From SZUA-309 sp050185825 (GTDB lineage Bacteria > Pseudomonadota > Gammaproteobacteria > Pseudomonadales > Azotimanducaceae): 64,000 nucleotides of DNA. Positions 50,427 to 58,405 of the stretch are shown here, one piece after another; positions within the stretch are counted from its first letter, which is position 1, and each line of letters opens with the position of its first letter. A program made the position numbers and the translations under genes. The stretch spans positions 1 to 64,000 of the forward strand of contig JBFWZA010000008.1 in NCBI GenBank assembly GCA_050185825.1, in the 5' to 3' direction. The notes below the pieces were generated by a model. It did no database searches. It had not been told where the DNA came from and saw only the letters and a list, made by a program, of their open reading frames with translations.

Positions 50427-52091
50427 TTACTTTGCGTCCGCGGTGTCGCCCAAGGCGGCTCTGGCGAAATCCGTGACGCTCTTATAGTCGGCCTTGCCGT
50501 TCGGCGCCCGAAGGGGAACTTCCGAAATCAGGATCCGCTTGGGCGCCTTGTAGGGTGCGAGCTGTGACTTGACGTGCTCACGCAGTGCAGCCTCGTCGAA
50601 TGTTGCCGGATCCATAGGGACGATCACGCCGGTGACCGCCTGTCCCCAGCGCTCGTCCGGCACTCCAACCACTAACGCGTCCTCCACATCGGGATGGGTC
50701 TTGAGCGCTTCCTCGATCTCCTCGGGATAGATCTTCTCGCCGCCGGAATTGATGCACACGGAGCCCCGGCCGAGCAGGGTCAACGTACCGTCTGGCTCCA
50801 CGAGGCACCAGTCGCCAGGGACTGAGTAGCGCACGCCGTCGATCATGGGGAACGTCTTCGCCGTTTTCTCCGGGTCCTTGTAGTAGCCCACCGGAATCGG
50901 GCCGGAGCGGGCGATGAATCCCGGCTCACCACTGCCGGGCTGCACGGGACGATGATCTTCGGTGAATACCTTGCAGTGCTCGCCGATCTTGAACTTGGCT
51001 GTGGCGGCTTCCTCGTCACCGGTGGTCCGGGAGGTGCCGAAGCCGATGGCCTCGGAGGCGCCGAAGGAATCCATGAGAACCATGTTCGGGTGGTGCCGCA
51101 GCAGGCCGCGTTTCACTTCCGGGGACCACATGACGCCCGAGCTGACGATGCCGAACACGCTGGAGATGTCGTAAGCGCCAGGTCTCTCCTCGAGCGCCCG
51201 CAGCAGCGGCTTGGCGAACGCGTCACCGACGATGGCGAGCGAGTTGACGCGGTAGCGCTCGACCGTTGCCCACATGGCGTGCGGATCGAGACTGTGTTCG
51301 GGCACTGTGACGATGCAGCCGCCCTGACTCAGCGTGTTGATGCTCGTCAGCATCGCGGTGCCGTGCATGAGCGGACAGGCGGCCAGCATCCTGGCCCGCA
51401 AGGGCGCGTTCGCGATGCGCTGAGCGTGTTCCCGCGGGGACTCTGGTGCCGCCTGGCCAGGGTTCAGCAGTGACGACCCGGAGCCGCCGGCCTGCCAGAT
51501 GGCTTGGTGCTCCCACATCACGCCCTTCGGCATGCCGGTGGTGCCTCCGGTGTAGATGAATAGCAGGTCGTTGCCGCTGCGCTCGATGTCGAGCGGTGAG
51601 TCGTTGCCATTGCCGACGACGTCTTCGTAGCAGACGGCAAAATGTGCGGCGCGATCTGCCGGCTGCTCAAAATAAGAAGCCACCTCGATCCAGGACCGTA
51701 CCTGTGGCAGTCGCGGACGCAGAGCTGCCACGTGCTCGCGGAACTCGGCGTCGTACACCACGGCTTCGGCATCCGCGTTGTCGAGGATGTAGTGCAGCTC
51801 GTTGTCGCGGTAGCGGTAATTGACGTTCACGTGGACGTAGCGACCTTTGAAGCTTGCGATCATCGTCTCGATGTACGCCGGACAGTTGCGCATGTAGTGC
51901 GCAACCTTGCTGTCCGGGCGCAGGCCCTGGGCGGCCAGATAGCGTGCCAGCCGGTTGCTGCGGCGCATCAGCTCCGGCCACGAGATCGTGATGCCTGCCG
52001 AACCGCCCGGGCCAGAATGGATGCAGGCCGGATGCTCTTCGTTACTGATCTCGGCGATGGCTTCAAAGACGTCGGCGAAGTTCCAGGCCAT
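50427..52091 (-). CDS. Acyl-CoA synthetase (AMP-binding, ANL superfamily)
   Basis: The 554-residue ligase has the AMP-binding P-loop FIYTGGTTGMPKG, FGASEA, a GDW segment and the hinge YSVPGDW, RGSVCINSGGEKIYPEEIEE, and a C-terminal catalytic lysine region PNGKADYKS. It activates a carboxylic acid as acyl-AMP, then CoA ester. ATG at 52091 is preceded by GGAGGCAACG; a longer frame adds 69 unrelated residues. It is last in the minus-strand operon with amidohydrolases, DUF35 and thiolase-like genes. It could supply the CoA esters consumed elsewhere in the island. Confidence 0.92.
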   Translation of the reverse strand: MAWNFADVFEAIAEISNEEHPACIHSGPGGSAGITISWPELMRRSNRLARYLAAQGLRPDSKVAHYMRNCPAYIETMIASFKGRYVHVNVNYRYRDNELHYILDNADAEAVVYDAEFREHVAALRPRLPQVRSWIEVASYFEQPADRAAHFAVCYEDVVGNGNDSPLDIERSGNDLLFIYTGGTTGMPKGVMWEHQAIWQAGGSGSSLLNPGQAAPESPREHAQRIANAPLRARMLAACPLMHGTAMLTSINTLSQGGCIVTVPEHSLDPHAMWATVERYRVNSLAIVGDAFAKPLLRALEERPGAYDISSVFGIVSSGVMWSPEVKRGLLRHHPNMVLMDSFGASEAIGFGTSRTTGDEEAATAKFKIGEHCKVFTEDHRPVQPGSGEPGFIARSGPIPVGYYKDPEKTAKTFPMIDGVRYSVPGDWCLVEPDGTLTLLGRGSVCINSGGEKIYPEEIEEALKTHPDVEDALVVGVPDERWGQAVTGVIVPMDPATFDEAALREHVKSQLAPYKAPKRILISEVPLRAPNGKADYKSVTDFARAALGDTADAK

Positions 52092-52120
52092 GGCGTTGCC
52101 TCCTGGTGCTCGGTGCACCT

Positions 52121-53224
52121 CTATACCGTAATACCGTACCAGCCGGCGACGTTGTCGTGGCAGATCCAGTCCCTCTCCTGCTCGGTCAGGTGAGCCGTCT
52201 GCTCTGCGAGCACCGATTGCGACCGGGGCCAGGTGGAATCGCTGTGGGGGAAATCGCTCGCCCACATCAGCCGCCGTACGTTTACCAGATCCTTGCACTG
52301 GAACGCCACGTAGTCGTCCTGGAAGGTCATGGCCACGTGATCGCGAAAATATTCGCTGGGTTTACGTTCGAGTGGCGGCGCCTTCATCCAGTAGCGGTGG
52401 TATTCGTAGGCGTGGTCCATGCGGTACATGTAGTGGGGCACCCACCCCGCGTCTGCTTCTGCGCAAACCAGCTTCAGTCCGGGATGCCGGTCGAACACGC
52501 CTGAGAAAATGAACAGACCCATCACGTCCTGGCAGCTGCGGATGATCTGCAGGAACGCGTTGATCTTGGGGCCGCGGGTCGCGTTCAGGCCGCTGGAGCG
52601 TGAGGTCAGGATGTGGAACGACAGCGGCATGTCGAGGTCGGTTGCCGCCTCCCACAGGGGATCGAACCGCGGATCGTCGTAGTCGAACTCGGTGCCCGGC
52701 TCGCCGGGCATCATCACGCCGACAAATCCGAGCTTGCGCATCTCCTCGAGCTCACGCACGGCGGCTTCGACGCTGGTGACAGCGGTCTGGCCGAGCCCGA
52801 AGACCCGACCGGGGGCGCCGGCGCAATATTCGGCGAGCCAGCGGTTGTAGGCATCCATGCAGGCCTGCTTGTACTCGCTGTCCGGGTGGTTGCACAGCAC
52901 CATGCCCACCGTGGGGTAGAGGATCTCTGCCGCGATGCCGTCCCGCTCCTGGTCGGCCTGCCGGGCCTTCGGGTCCCAGCCGGAGCGGTGCAGGTCCTTG
53001 AATGCCACGCCCTCGGCCTTGATGTCCTTGGGATCGAGGCCGGCTGCGGCGACGAGACCCAGAGGAATGGGAGAGGGCATCCCGTCGATGACGAACACGT
53101 CGCCGAGACCCTGCATCTCCGTGATGTGTGGAGCCTTGTCTCGGTACCGGGGGCCGATGTGGGCGGTGTAGCAATCGGGCGGCTCGGTGATGTGAGAATC
53201 GGCTGAAATGATCGGTTTACTCAT
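52121..53224 (-). CDS. Amidohydrolase family protein (ACMSD-like)
   Basis: The 367-residue metal hydrolase or decarboxylase begins ISADSHITEPP with metal-ligand His, has SFHILTS in the middle and ASDFPHSDSTWPRS near the end. It is a paralogue of the protein at 5233. A four-base overlap links it to the following amidohydrolase gene, a different subgroup. The pair probably handles successive hydrolytic or decarboxylative steps. Confidence 0.87.
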   Translation of the reverse strand: MSKPIISADSHITEPPDCYTAHIGPRYRDKAPHITEMQGLGDVFVIDGMPSPIPLGLVAAAGLDPKDIKAEGVAFKDLHRSGWDPKARQADQERDGIAAEILYPTVGMVLCNHPDSEYKQACMDAYNRWLAEYCAGAPGRVFGLGQTAVTSVEAAVRELEEMRKLGFVGVMMPGEPGTEFDYDDPRFDPLWEAATDLDMPLSFHILTSRSSGLNATRGPKINAFLQIIRSCQDVMGLFIFSGVFDRHPGLKLVCAEADAGWVPHYMYRMDHAYEYHRYWMKAPPLERKPSEYFRDHVAMTFQDDYVAFQCKDLVNVRRLMWASDFPHSDSTWPRSQSVLAEQTAHLTEQERDWICHDNVAGWYGITV

Positions 53225-54612
53225 GAGGCACTCTCCTGGAGATGTGTCGCGATGACGGTACCGTCGAAAAACCCGGGATTGACGGCGGTGTACATGGAAA
53301 CGGCATTACCGAACACGAAGTCGCGGAAGTTCGCGGGCGTGATCAGCTCATGCTCGACGAGCTCGTGGGCCTCCGCCAGCACACCGCTCATGTCCGGCAC
53401 GTCCCAGTGCCCGATGTCGGAGCTGAACAGTGCCTTGAGCTCGGCACCGAACGGGTTGCCGCGGCGGTTGAAGGCAAACTGGTTGATGGGGTCGTCCGCT
53501 TCACAGCCGAAATGGAACGGCTCGACGAAGAGCTCGACGATCTGCTCGACGCGGTCAATCTGCAAGGAGGCGAACTCATCCAGCGTGGCGGGATCCTCGT
53601 TCGGGTTGGACAGAATCCGCAGCGCCCGGTCGAGCTCTCCCTTCTTGTCCGCGAAAGGCTTGGGGGCGTAGCGGTCGAACAGGCGCTCGAGCTCTACCCG
53701 GTCGAGCATGGCCGGGTCGTAGTGGCGCAGGGCGTCGACGTTGCGCTTTTCCCAATGGCCGATCAGATCAGAGAACAGGTTGCAGGCCCAGCCGACCCCG
53801 CCCTCCAGAAAGGCGAAGGTGAGCCCGGGAAAACGCCGGGTCACGCCGCCGAGAAACAGCGATCGGCAGATCGCTTCCTGCGCGGCAGCGAAATTCCCGA
53901 TGTGGTTGTAGACGTAACTCTTGTTGCTGGCCCGGCTACCCCAGCCCATGCCGGAGGAGTGGAACGCGGGGGCGAACCCGAGTCGCTCGCAGGCAGCCCA
54001 CACCGGGTCGTAGTCATAGGCGTTGTCAAACCCGACGAAGTCGAGCCGCCGACGGCCGTTCAAGTCGCGCTGGCTCATTCCGCCGAGCAGCACGGCCTTC
54101 AGCCCCAGAGTTCTGGCGTGCTCCAGTTCTGCAACGGCCTCCCCTGGGGTGTTCATGGGAATGATTGCCACCGGTGCCAGCCGATCGGCGAACTCGCCGT
54201 AGAGCCTGGCATGGTAGAGGTTGAAGGCCCGGCACGCCGCCTGACGGACCTCGTCCTCCTCGAGGCCCAGAGCGAACAGTCCGTGGGTCGGGTAGAGCAC
54301 GGCGAAATCCAGCCCGATCTCGTCGAGACGGTCGTACAGCAGCCGCGGGAACATCGCCGTGGCGCGATCAAGCGTGTTGCGCGACGGCACGGCCCACCAG
54401 GGCGGTCGGATCGCCGGTCCGGGTCCACCGTTGGCCCTGGCCTCGAGAGCGAGCGGCAGGCCATCCAGGCAGCCACTGCGTTCGAACTGCTGCGCTACGT
54501 CGCTTCCTGCGACCTCCCGACAGTACGCTGCTACCTGAGGCATGAACTCGATGGTGTGGCCATCGGCATCGATCACCGGGTGATCGATGCGCTCGCGCAG
54601 TGAGCTGCTCAT
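53221..54612 (-). CDS. Amidohydrolase family protein, larger subgroup
   Basis: The 463-residue protein has DADGHTIEFMP (metal His), AFHSSGMGWGSR, FAFLEGGVGWA and FSSDIGHWDVP (metal Asp). It belongs to the amidohydro_2 class but has inserts relative to the 367-residue partner. It overlaps the DUF35 gene upstream and the amidohydrolase downstream by four bases each, so the operon is tightly coupled. Reaction unknown; hydrolysis of a C-C or C-N bond in a ring-opened product is likely from family knowledge. Confidence 0.86.
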   Translation of the reverse strand: MSSSLRERIDHPVIDADGHTIEFMPQVAAYCREVAGSDVAQQFERSGCLDGLPLALEARANGGPGPAIRPPWWAVPSRNTLDRATAMFPRLLYDRLDEIGLDFAVLYPTHGLFALGLEEDEVRQAACRAFNLYHARLYGEFADRLAPVAIIPMNTPGEAVAELEHARTLGLKAVLLGGMSQRDLNGRRRLDFVGFDNAYDYDPVWAACERLGFAPAFHSSGMGWGSRASNKSYVYNHIGNFAAAQEAICRSLFLGGVTRRFPGLTFAFLEGGVGWACNLFSDLIGHWEKRNVDALRHYDPAMLDRVELERLFDRYAPKPFADKKGELDRALRILSNPNEDPATLDEFASLQIDRVEQIVELFVEPFHFGCEADDPINQFAFNRRGNPFGAELKALFSSDIGHWDVPDMSGVLAEAHELVEHELITPANFRDFVFGNAVSMYTAVNPGFFDGTVIATHLQESAS

Positions 54613-55013
54613 GTTTTTTCCAGACGGAACACGGGTGTCTGGAAGTCATCGGTGACGCGCTTGAACGTTACACGAACCGGGGCGTCGAGCTCCAGCTGAG
54701 CCGGATCGGCATCGATGAGCTGGCTGACAAAGCGCACTCCCTCATCGAGCTCGATCACGGCAGCGACAAAGGGCACGTCGAATGCGGGATGGAAGATCTG
54801 ATGGGTGACGGTCCAGGAATACAGGGTGCCGCGGCCGGTCACAGGCGCCCACTCGTATGCCGTCGAGCCGCATTCGGCGCACTGATAGCGGGGCAGGTGC
54901 CGCAGCGTGCCGCAGTCGGAGCAGCGCTGAAAGCGCAGCACGCCGTCCTGCAGGGTCTGCCAGAACTCGGCATTGATGGGATCGACGTTCTTGGGTAAGG
55001 GCCAGTGGCTCAT
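54609..55013 (-). CDS. DUF35 zinc-ribbon/OB-fold protein
   Basis: The 134-residue protein has an intact zinc ribbon (C31-x2-C34...C45-x2-C48: CSDC, CAEC) and an OB fold (GTLYSWTVTHQIFHP, LDAPVRVTF). It is the full-length counterpart of the cysteine-poor DUF35 at 33893. It lies one base after the thiolase-like stop, so the two proteins are almost certainly partners that bind an acyl-CoA. Confidence 0.9.
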   Translation of the reverse strand: MSHWPLPKNVDPINAEFWQTLQDGVLRFQRCSDCGTLRHLPRYQCAECGSTAYEWAPVTGRGTLYSWTVTHQIFHPAFDVPFVAAVIELDEGVRFVSQLIDADPAQLELDAPVRVTFKRVTDDFQTPVFRLEKT

Positions 55014-55014
55014 G

Positions 55015-56178
55015 TTATCTCCGGAGAATGGTTATGCTGCCGTCGCCCAGATCGCCCCAGCCCGTGACGATACCGATCTCGGCGTCGGTGACCTGGGCAG
55101 GGGAGTCGCCGCGCAGTTGGCGAGTGGCCTCGACGACATGATTGAGACCCCAGACGTGGGCCTGACTCAGGAGCCCGCCGTGAGGGTTGAGCGGATAGCG
55201 CCCGCCGGGCTGCAGGGCGCCGTCCTTGACGAAGTCCCAGACCCCGCCGCGCTCAGCGAGCCCCAGAGCCTCGAGCTGCAGCAGCACGACATAGGTGAAA
55301 CAGTCATAGATGCACAGGAAATCCGCATCCTGCGGTTTGATGCCGGCCATTTCGAAGGCCCGTGGCGCCGCATAGGAGAGGCCGATGCGGAACGGATCTT
55401 CCCTGGAGGGAATGTCGTCCGCCGGGTATGGATGCCCTTCTGCGGCAGCCATCACGTATACCGGCCGGTGGCGCAGATCCCGGGCGCGGTCGGCGCGGGT
55501 CAGCACCACGGCGCAGGCGCCGTCCGTTTCCAGGCAGCAGTCGTTGAGCCGGAACGGCTCGGACACCATCCGCGACTGCAGGTACTGGCTCATGTCGAGC
55601 GGCCGCTCCCGCATGAGCGCGCGCTCGTTGCTCTGGGCGTGCGCGCGGCAGGCGACCGCCACCTGACCGGTGGCCTCATCGGGAATGTCATAGAGCCGCT
55701 TGTGGCGGGTTGCGAGCCACGCGTACATCTGCACCGGCAGGGTCACGCCGTAGGGAATGTAGAATCCCTGCATGGTTGCGGACAGGGTCGTCATGCCCAT
55801 GGGGCGAGTCGGCGGCTGGCCGGGCTTCGGGCGCAGCGCCGAATAGCCATTCCAGCCCAGCACCACGAGCACGCTTTCGCAGATGCCGCTGGCGATGGCG
55901 GTGGCAGCATTCTGCAGCGCGGCCGTCGGGCTCGCACCGCCCATGTGCACGGTGGACGCGTAGCGCAGGATGGGGATACCCAGATTCGCCGCCAGCTCCT
56001 CCGATGTCGTGTAGATCGGTGGCGGCACCAGGCCATCGATATCGCGGGCGGTCAGCCCGGCATCATCGATGGCGGTGCGGGCGGCTTCCAGCATCAGGTC
56101 CACGGCAGTCCTCGCCGTGCCCTTGACGTAGTCGGTCTCGCCGATGCCGACGATGGCCGCCTGGTCCTTGATGGTCAT
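55015..56178 (-). CDS. Thiolase-superfamily protein lacking the nucleophilic Cys
   Basis: The 387-residue protein has the thiolase fold: AAIVGIGETDYVKG at the start, a GWNGYSAL loop, and GGLLSQAHVWG near the C-terminus with a His. The usual Cys position reads VHMGGASPTAAL (no Cys), and the HDAF segment is YDCFTYV. It is therefore unlikely to be a thiolase in the strict sense. With the coupled zinc-ribbon DUF35 protein it forms the usual aldolase or acyl-CoA processing pair. Exact reaction is not known. Confidence 0.83.
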   Translation of the reverse strand: MTIKDQAAIVGIGETDYVKGTARTAVDLMLEAARTAIDDAGLTARDIDGLVPPPIYTTSEELAANLGIPILRYASTVHMGGASPTAALQNAATAIASGICESVLVVLGWNGYSALRPKPGQPPTRPMGMTTLSATMQGFYIPYGVTLPVQMYAWLATRHKRLYDIPDEATGQVAVACRAHAQSNERALMRERPLDMSQYLQSRMVSEPFRLNDCCLETDGACAVVLTRADRARDLRHRPVYVMAAAEGHPYPADDIPSREDPFRIGLSYAAPRAFEMAGIKPQDADFLCIYDCFTYVVLLQLEALGLAERGGVWDFVKDGALQPGGRYPLNPHGGLLSQAHVWGLNHVVEATRQLRGDSPAQVTDAEIGIVTGWGDLGDGSITILRR

Positions 56179-56229
56179 GAACGGAAGCTCCTTCGTATCG
56201 CTGGTTGAATTCTCATTACCTTCGTCGCC

Positions 56230-57033
56230 TTATTGCGCCAGGTACCCGCCGTCCACTACCAGCTCGGTGCCGGTGACGAAGGCCGCCGCATCACTGACGA
56301 GATAGGCGACGCCGTCGGCGATGTCGTCGGCGGCCCCGAGACGGCCGAGCGGATGGCGGTTGATCACCGCGCTGCGAAAGCTCTCGCCGCTGCCGGGCTC
56401 CGCTGCCTCCATCCGTGCGACGCCGGCCCGGAACAGCGGTGTGTCGATGAAACCCGGATGAATGCTGTTGACGCGGATGCGCTTCGGCGCGAGTTCCAGC
56501 GCGGCGGCCTTGGTGAACAGGCGCACACCGCCCTTGCTGGCGCAGTAGGCGGCCGCGTTGCGCCCGCCGACGAATCCCATCACGGAGGACACATTGACGA
56601 TGGCGGCGCCGCCGTGCCAGTGCCCGGCACGCTCCGCGAGGTGAGGAATGGCGTGCTTGGTGCCGAGGAAAACGCCGTCGAGATTGATACTGGTGAGGCG
56701 TCGCCAGGATTCCAGAGACAGGACCTCCAGGGGCCTGGCTGCTGAGGCGACCCCGGCATTGTTCACCAGGACGTCGAGCGCACCGAAGCGGTTGATCAGC
56801 GCGTCGATCGCTGCTGCCCAGGCTCCTTCGTCGGAGACATCGAGTCGCAGACCGGCTGCCTCGCCCCCTTCTTCGACGATCGCGGCAGCCGAGGTCCGGG
56901 CGCCTTCTTCCTCGACGTCCGTGACCAGCACGCTCGCTCCGCCGGCGGCAAGGCGCCGGGCGATGGCTGCGCCGATGCCGCGCGCGGCGCCGGTGACCAG
57001 GGCGACCCGTCCCCTCAGATCCGGGTCGGCCAT
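56230..57033 (-). CDS. Short-chain dehydrogenase/reductase (SDR)
   Basis: The 267-residue SDR has TGAARGIG, VNNAGVAS, S-S-V-M and Y-C-A-S-K, ending VVDGGYLAQ. ATG at 57033 begins the usual DLRGRVALVTG; a GTG 66 bases earlier would extend the N-terminus without family support. It is the first gene of the minus-strand operon down to 50.4 kb and is divergent from the nitronate monooxygenase-like gene. Oxidation of a ring or side-chain alcohol is likely. Confidence 0.89.
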   Translation of the reverse strand: MADPDLRGRVALVTGAARGIGAAIARRLAAGGASVLVTDVEEEGARTSAAAIVEEGGEAAGLRLDVSDEGAWAAAIDALINRFGALDVLVNNAGVASAARPLEVLSLESWRRLTSINLDGVFLGTKHAIPHLAERAGHWHGGAAIVNVSSVMGFVGGRNAAAYCASKGGVRLFTKAAALELAPKRIRVNSIHPGFIDTPLFRAGVARMEAAEPGSGESFRSAVINRHPLGRLGAADDIADGVAYLVSDAAAFVTGTELVVDGGYLAQ

Positions 57034-57119
57034 GGCGCTCGGCCTCGCGTGGTGGTTGTTAGTGGCGTCTGCCTCGCTAATTGCATTCTCCCCCGGCACT
57101 CGATCGCCTGACGATGTAC

Positions 57120-57140
57120 GTATACCATAAACATGTATAC
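57120..57140. promoter_or_regulatory. Inverted repeat GTATAC...GTATAC in a divergent promoter
   Basis: Two GTATAC hexamers, at 57120-57125 and 57135-57140, frame a nine-base centre in the divergent region between the SDR (57033, minus) and the NMO-like gene (57234, plus). It differs from the GTAAG-N4-CTTAC motif. A second regulator may control the 50-64 kb operons. Confidence 0.4.
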
Positions 57141-57233
57141 TAAATCACCGGATGGCCACCGCGCTTCTGAGGATGCCGGAAGGTCCACGGGAACAGACGC
57201 CAGATTAGAGACGCCAGATAGAAAGGGGTAATC

Positions 57234-58358
57234 ATGCAGACAGAGTTGGCGAAAAAGCTGGGTATAGACTTTCCGGTGTTTGCGTTCACCCATTGTCGGG
57301 ACGTGGTGGCGGCCGTCTCCAACAGCGGTGGCTTCGGCGTGCTTGGTGCCGTGGGTTTCCACCCCGACCAGCTGAAGGTCGAGCTCGACTGGATCGACGA
57401 ACACGTGGGAGACAAGCCTTACGGGGTCGACGTCATCATTCCAAACCGGTACCAGGGGCAGGAGGAGAAAGATCCGGAGAAGCTTCGAGCACTGATCAGC
57501 GCGGCAATTCCCCGTGGCCACCGGGAATTCGCTGACGAGTTGCTGGACGCTCACGGCGTGCCGCGGCTCCCCGAGGGTCAGCAGCCCCGCGACCGGCTCA
57601 GCATGACCGAAGCGACCTCGGCACCGCTGGTTGACATTGCGCTCGAGCACCCGAACGTCAAGTTGATCGCTAATGCCCTTGGCACACCGCCGCCCGAGAT
57701 CATCCGCCAGATTCAGGATTCCGGCCGGATGATCGGTGCACTTTGCGGCTCGCCCAAACACGCGCGCCGGCACGTGGAAGCCGGCCTCGACTTCATCGTT
57801 GCGCAAGGCGGTGAAGGAGGCGGTCACACGGGCGAGATCGGCAGCATGGTGTTGTGGCCGGAAGTCGTCGATGTCGCGGGTGACGTTCCCGTCATTGCAG
57901 CCGGTGGCATTGGCTCCGGCCGGCAGATGTACGCCGCGCTCTCCCTCGGCGCCCAGGGTGTGTGGTGCGGCTCGATCTGGCTGACAGTGGCGGAAGCGGC
58001 GAGCAGCGACGTGGAACGGGAGCTGCTTCTCGCGGCCGGCAGCTCCGACACGGTGCGCTCCAAGAGTGTCACCGGCAAGCACGTTCGGATGCTGCGCAAT
58101 GCCTGGACGGAGGCCTGGGATTCCGGCAATAACCCGGAGTCACTCGACGCGCCGATGCAGATGATGGCGGTCGGCAATGCGATGGCACGGATGCGCAGGT
58201 ATCCCGAGAAGGCCAGGGACCTGCTGTTCGTGCCGGTGGGTCAGATCGTGGGGCGGATGAACCAGACGATCGGCGCCCGGGAGCAGCTGATGGAGATCGT
58301 CGAGGAGTATCTGGCGGTGCATGAACGCATGTGTGCACTCATGCCCGACGCCGAATGA
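57234..58358 (+). CDS. Nitronate monooxygenase / 2-nitropropane dioxygenase family protein
   Basis: The 374-residue FMN-dependent TIM-barrel protein has KLGIDFPVFAF at the start, NSGGFGVLG, AQGGEGGGHTG (the segment with the catalytic His in nitronate monooxygenases) and AAGGIGSGRQMYAAL, GAQGVWCGS. AAAGGGGTAATC precedes the ATG. In catabolic clusters such proteins often have unknown oxidative roles; enoyl reductase-like FabK is an alternative family member. It is the first gene of the right plus-strand operon. Confidence 0.86.
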   Translation: MQTELAKKLGIDFPVFAFTHCRDVVAAVSNSGGFGVLGAVGFHPDQLKVELDWIDEHVGDKPYGVDVIIPNRYQGQEEKDPEKLRALISAAIPRGHREFADELLDAHGVPRLPEGQQPRDRLSMTEATSAPLVDIALEHPNVKLIANALGTPPPEIIRQIQDSGRMIGALCGSPKHARRHVEAGLDFIVAQGGEGGGHTGEIGSMVLWPEVVDVAGDVPVIAAGGIGSGRQMYAALSLGAQGVWCGSIWLTVAEAASSDVERELLLAAGSSDTVRSKSVTGKHVRMLRNAWTEAWDSGNNPESLDAPMQMMAVGNAMARMRRYPEKARDLLFVPVGQIVGRMNQTIGAREQLMEIVEEYLAVHERMCALMPDAE

Positions 58359-58405
58359 GCGTGGCGCGAATGACATGAGGCTGGACCGGTCTGGAGCTGA
58401 CGAAG

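Noticed and set aside
53242..54603. 453-residue open frame on the plus strand
   Set aside because: Antisense to the larger amidohydrolase; no ribosome site or recognisable domain.
54973..56208. 411-residue open frame on the plus strand
   Set aside because: Antisense to the thiolase-like gene, whose motifs and operon spacing are clear.
57234..58358. FabK-type enoyl-ACP reductase for the NMO-like gene
   Set aside because: The GGHTG segment and catabolic context fit the nitronate monooxygenase family better, though FabK cannot be strictly excluded.
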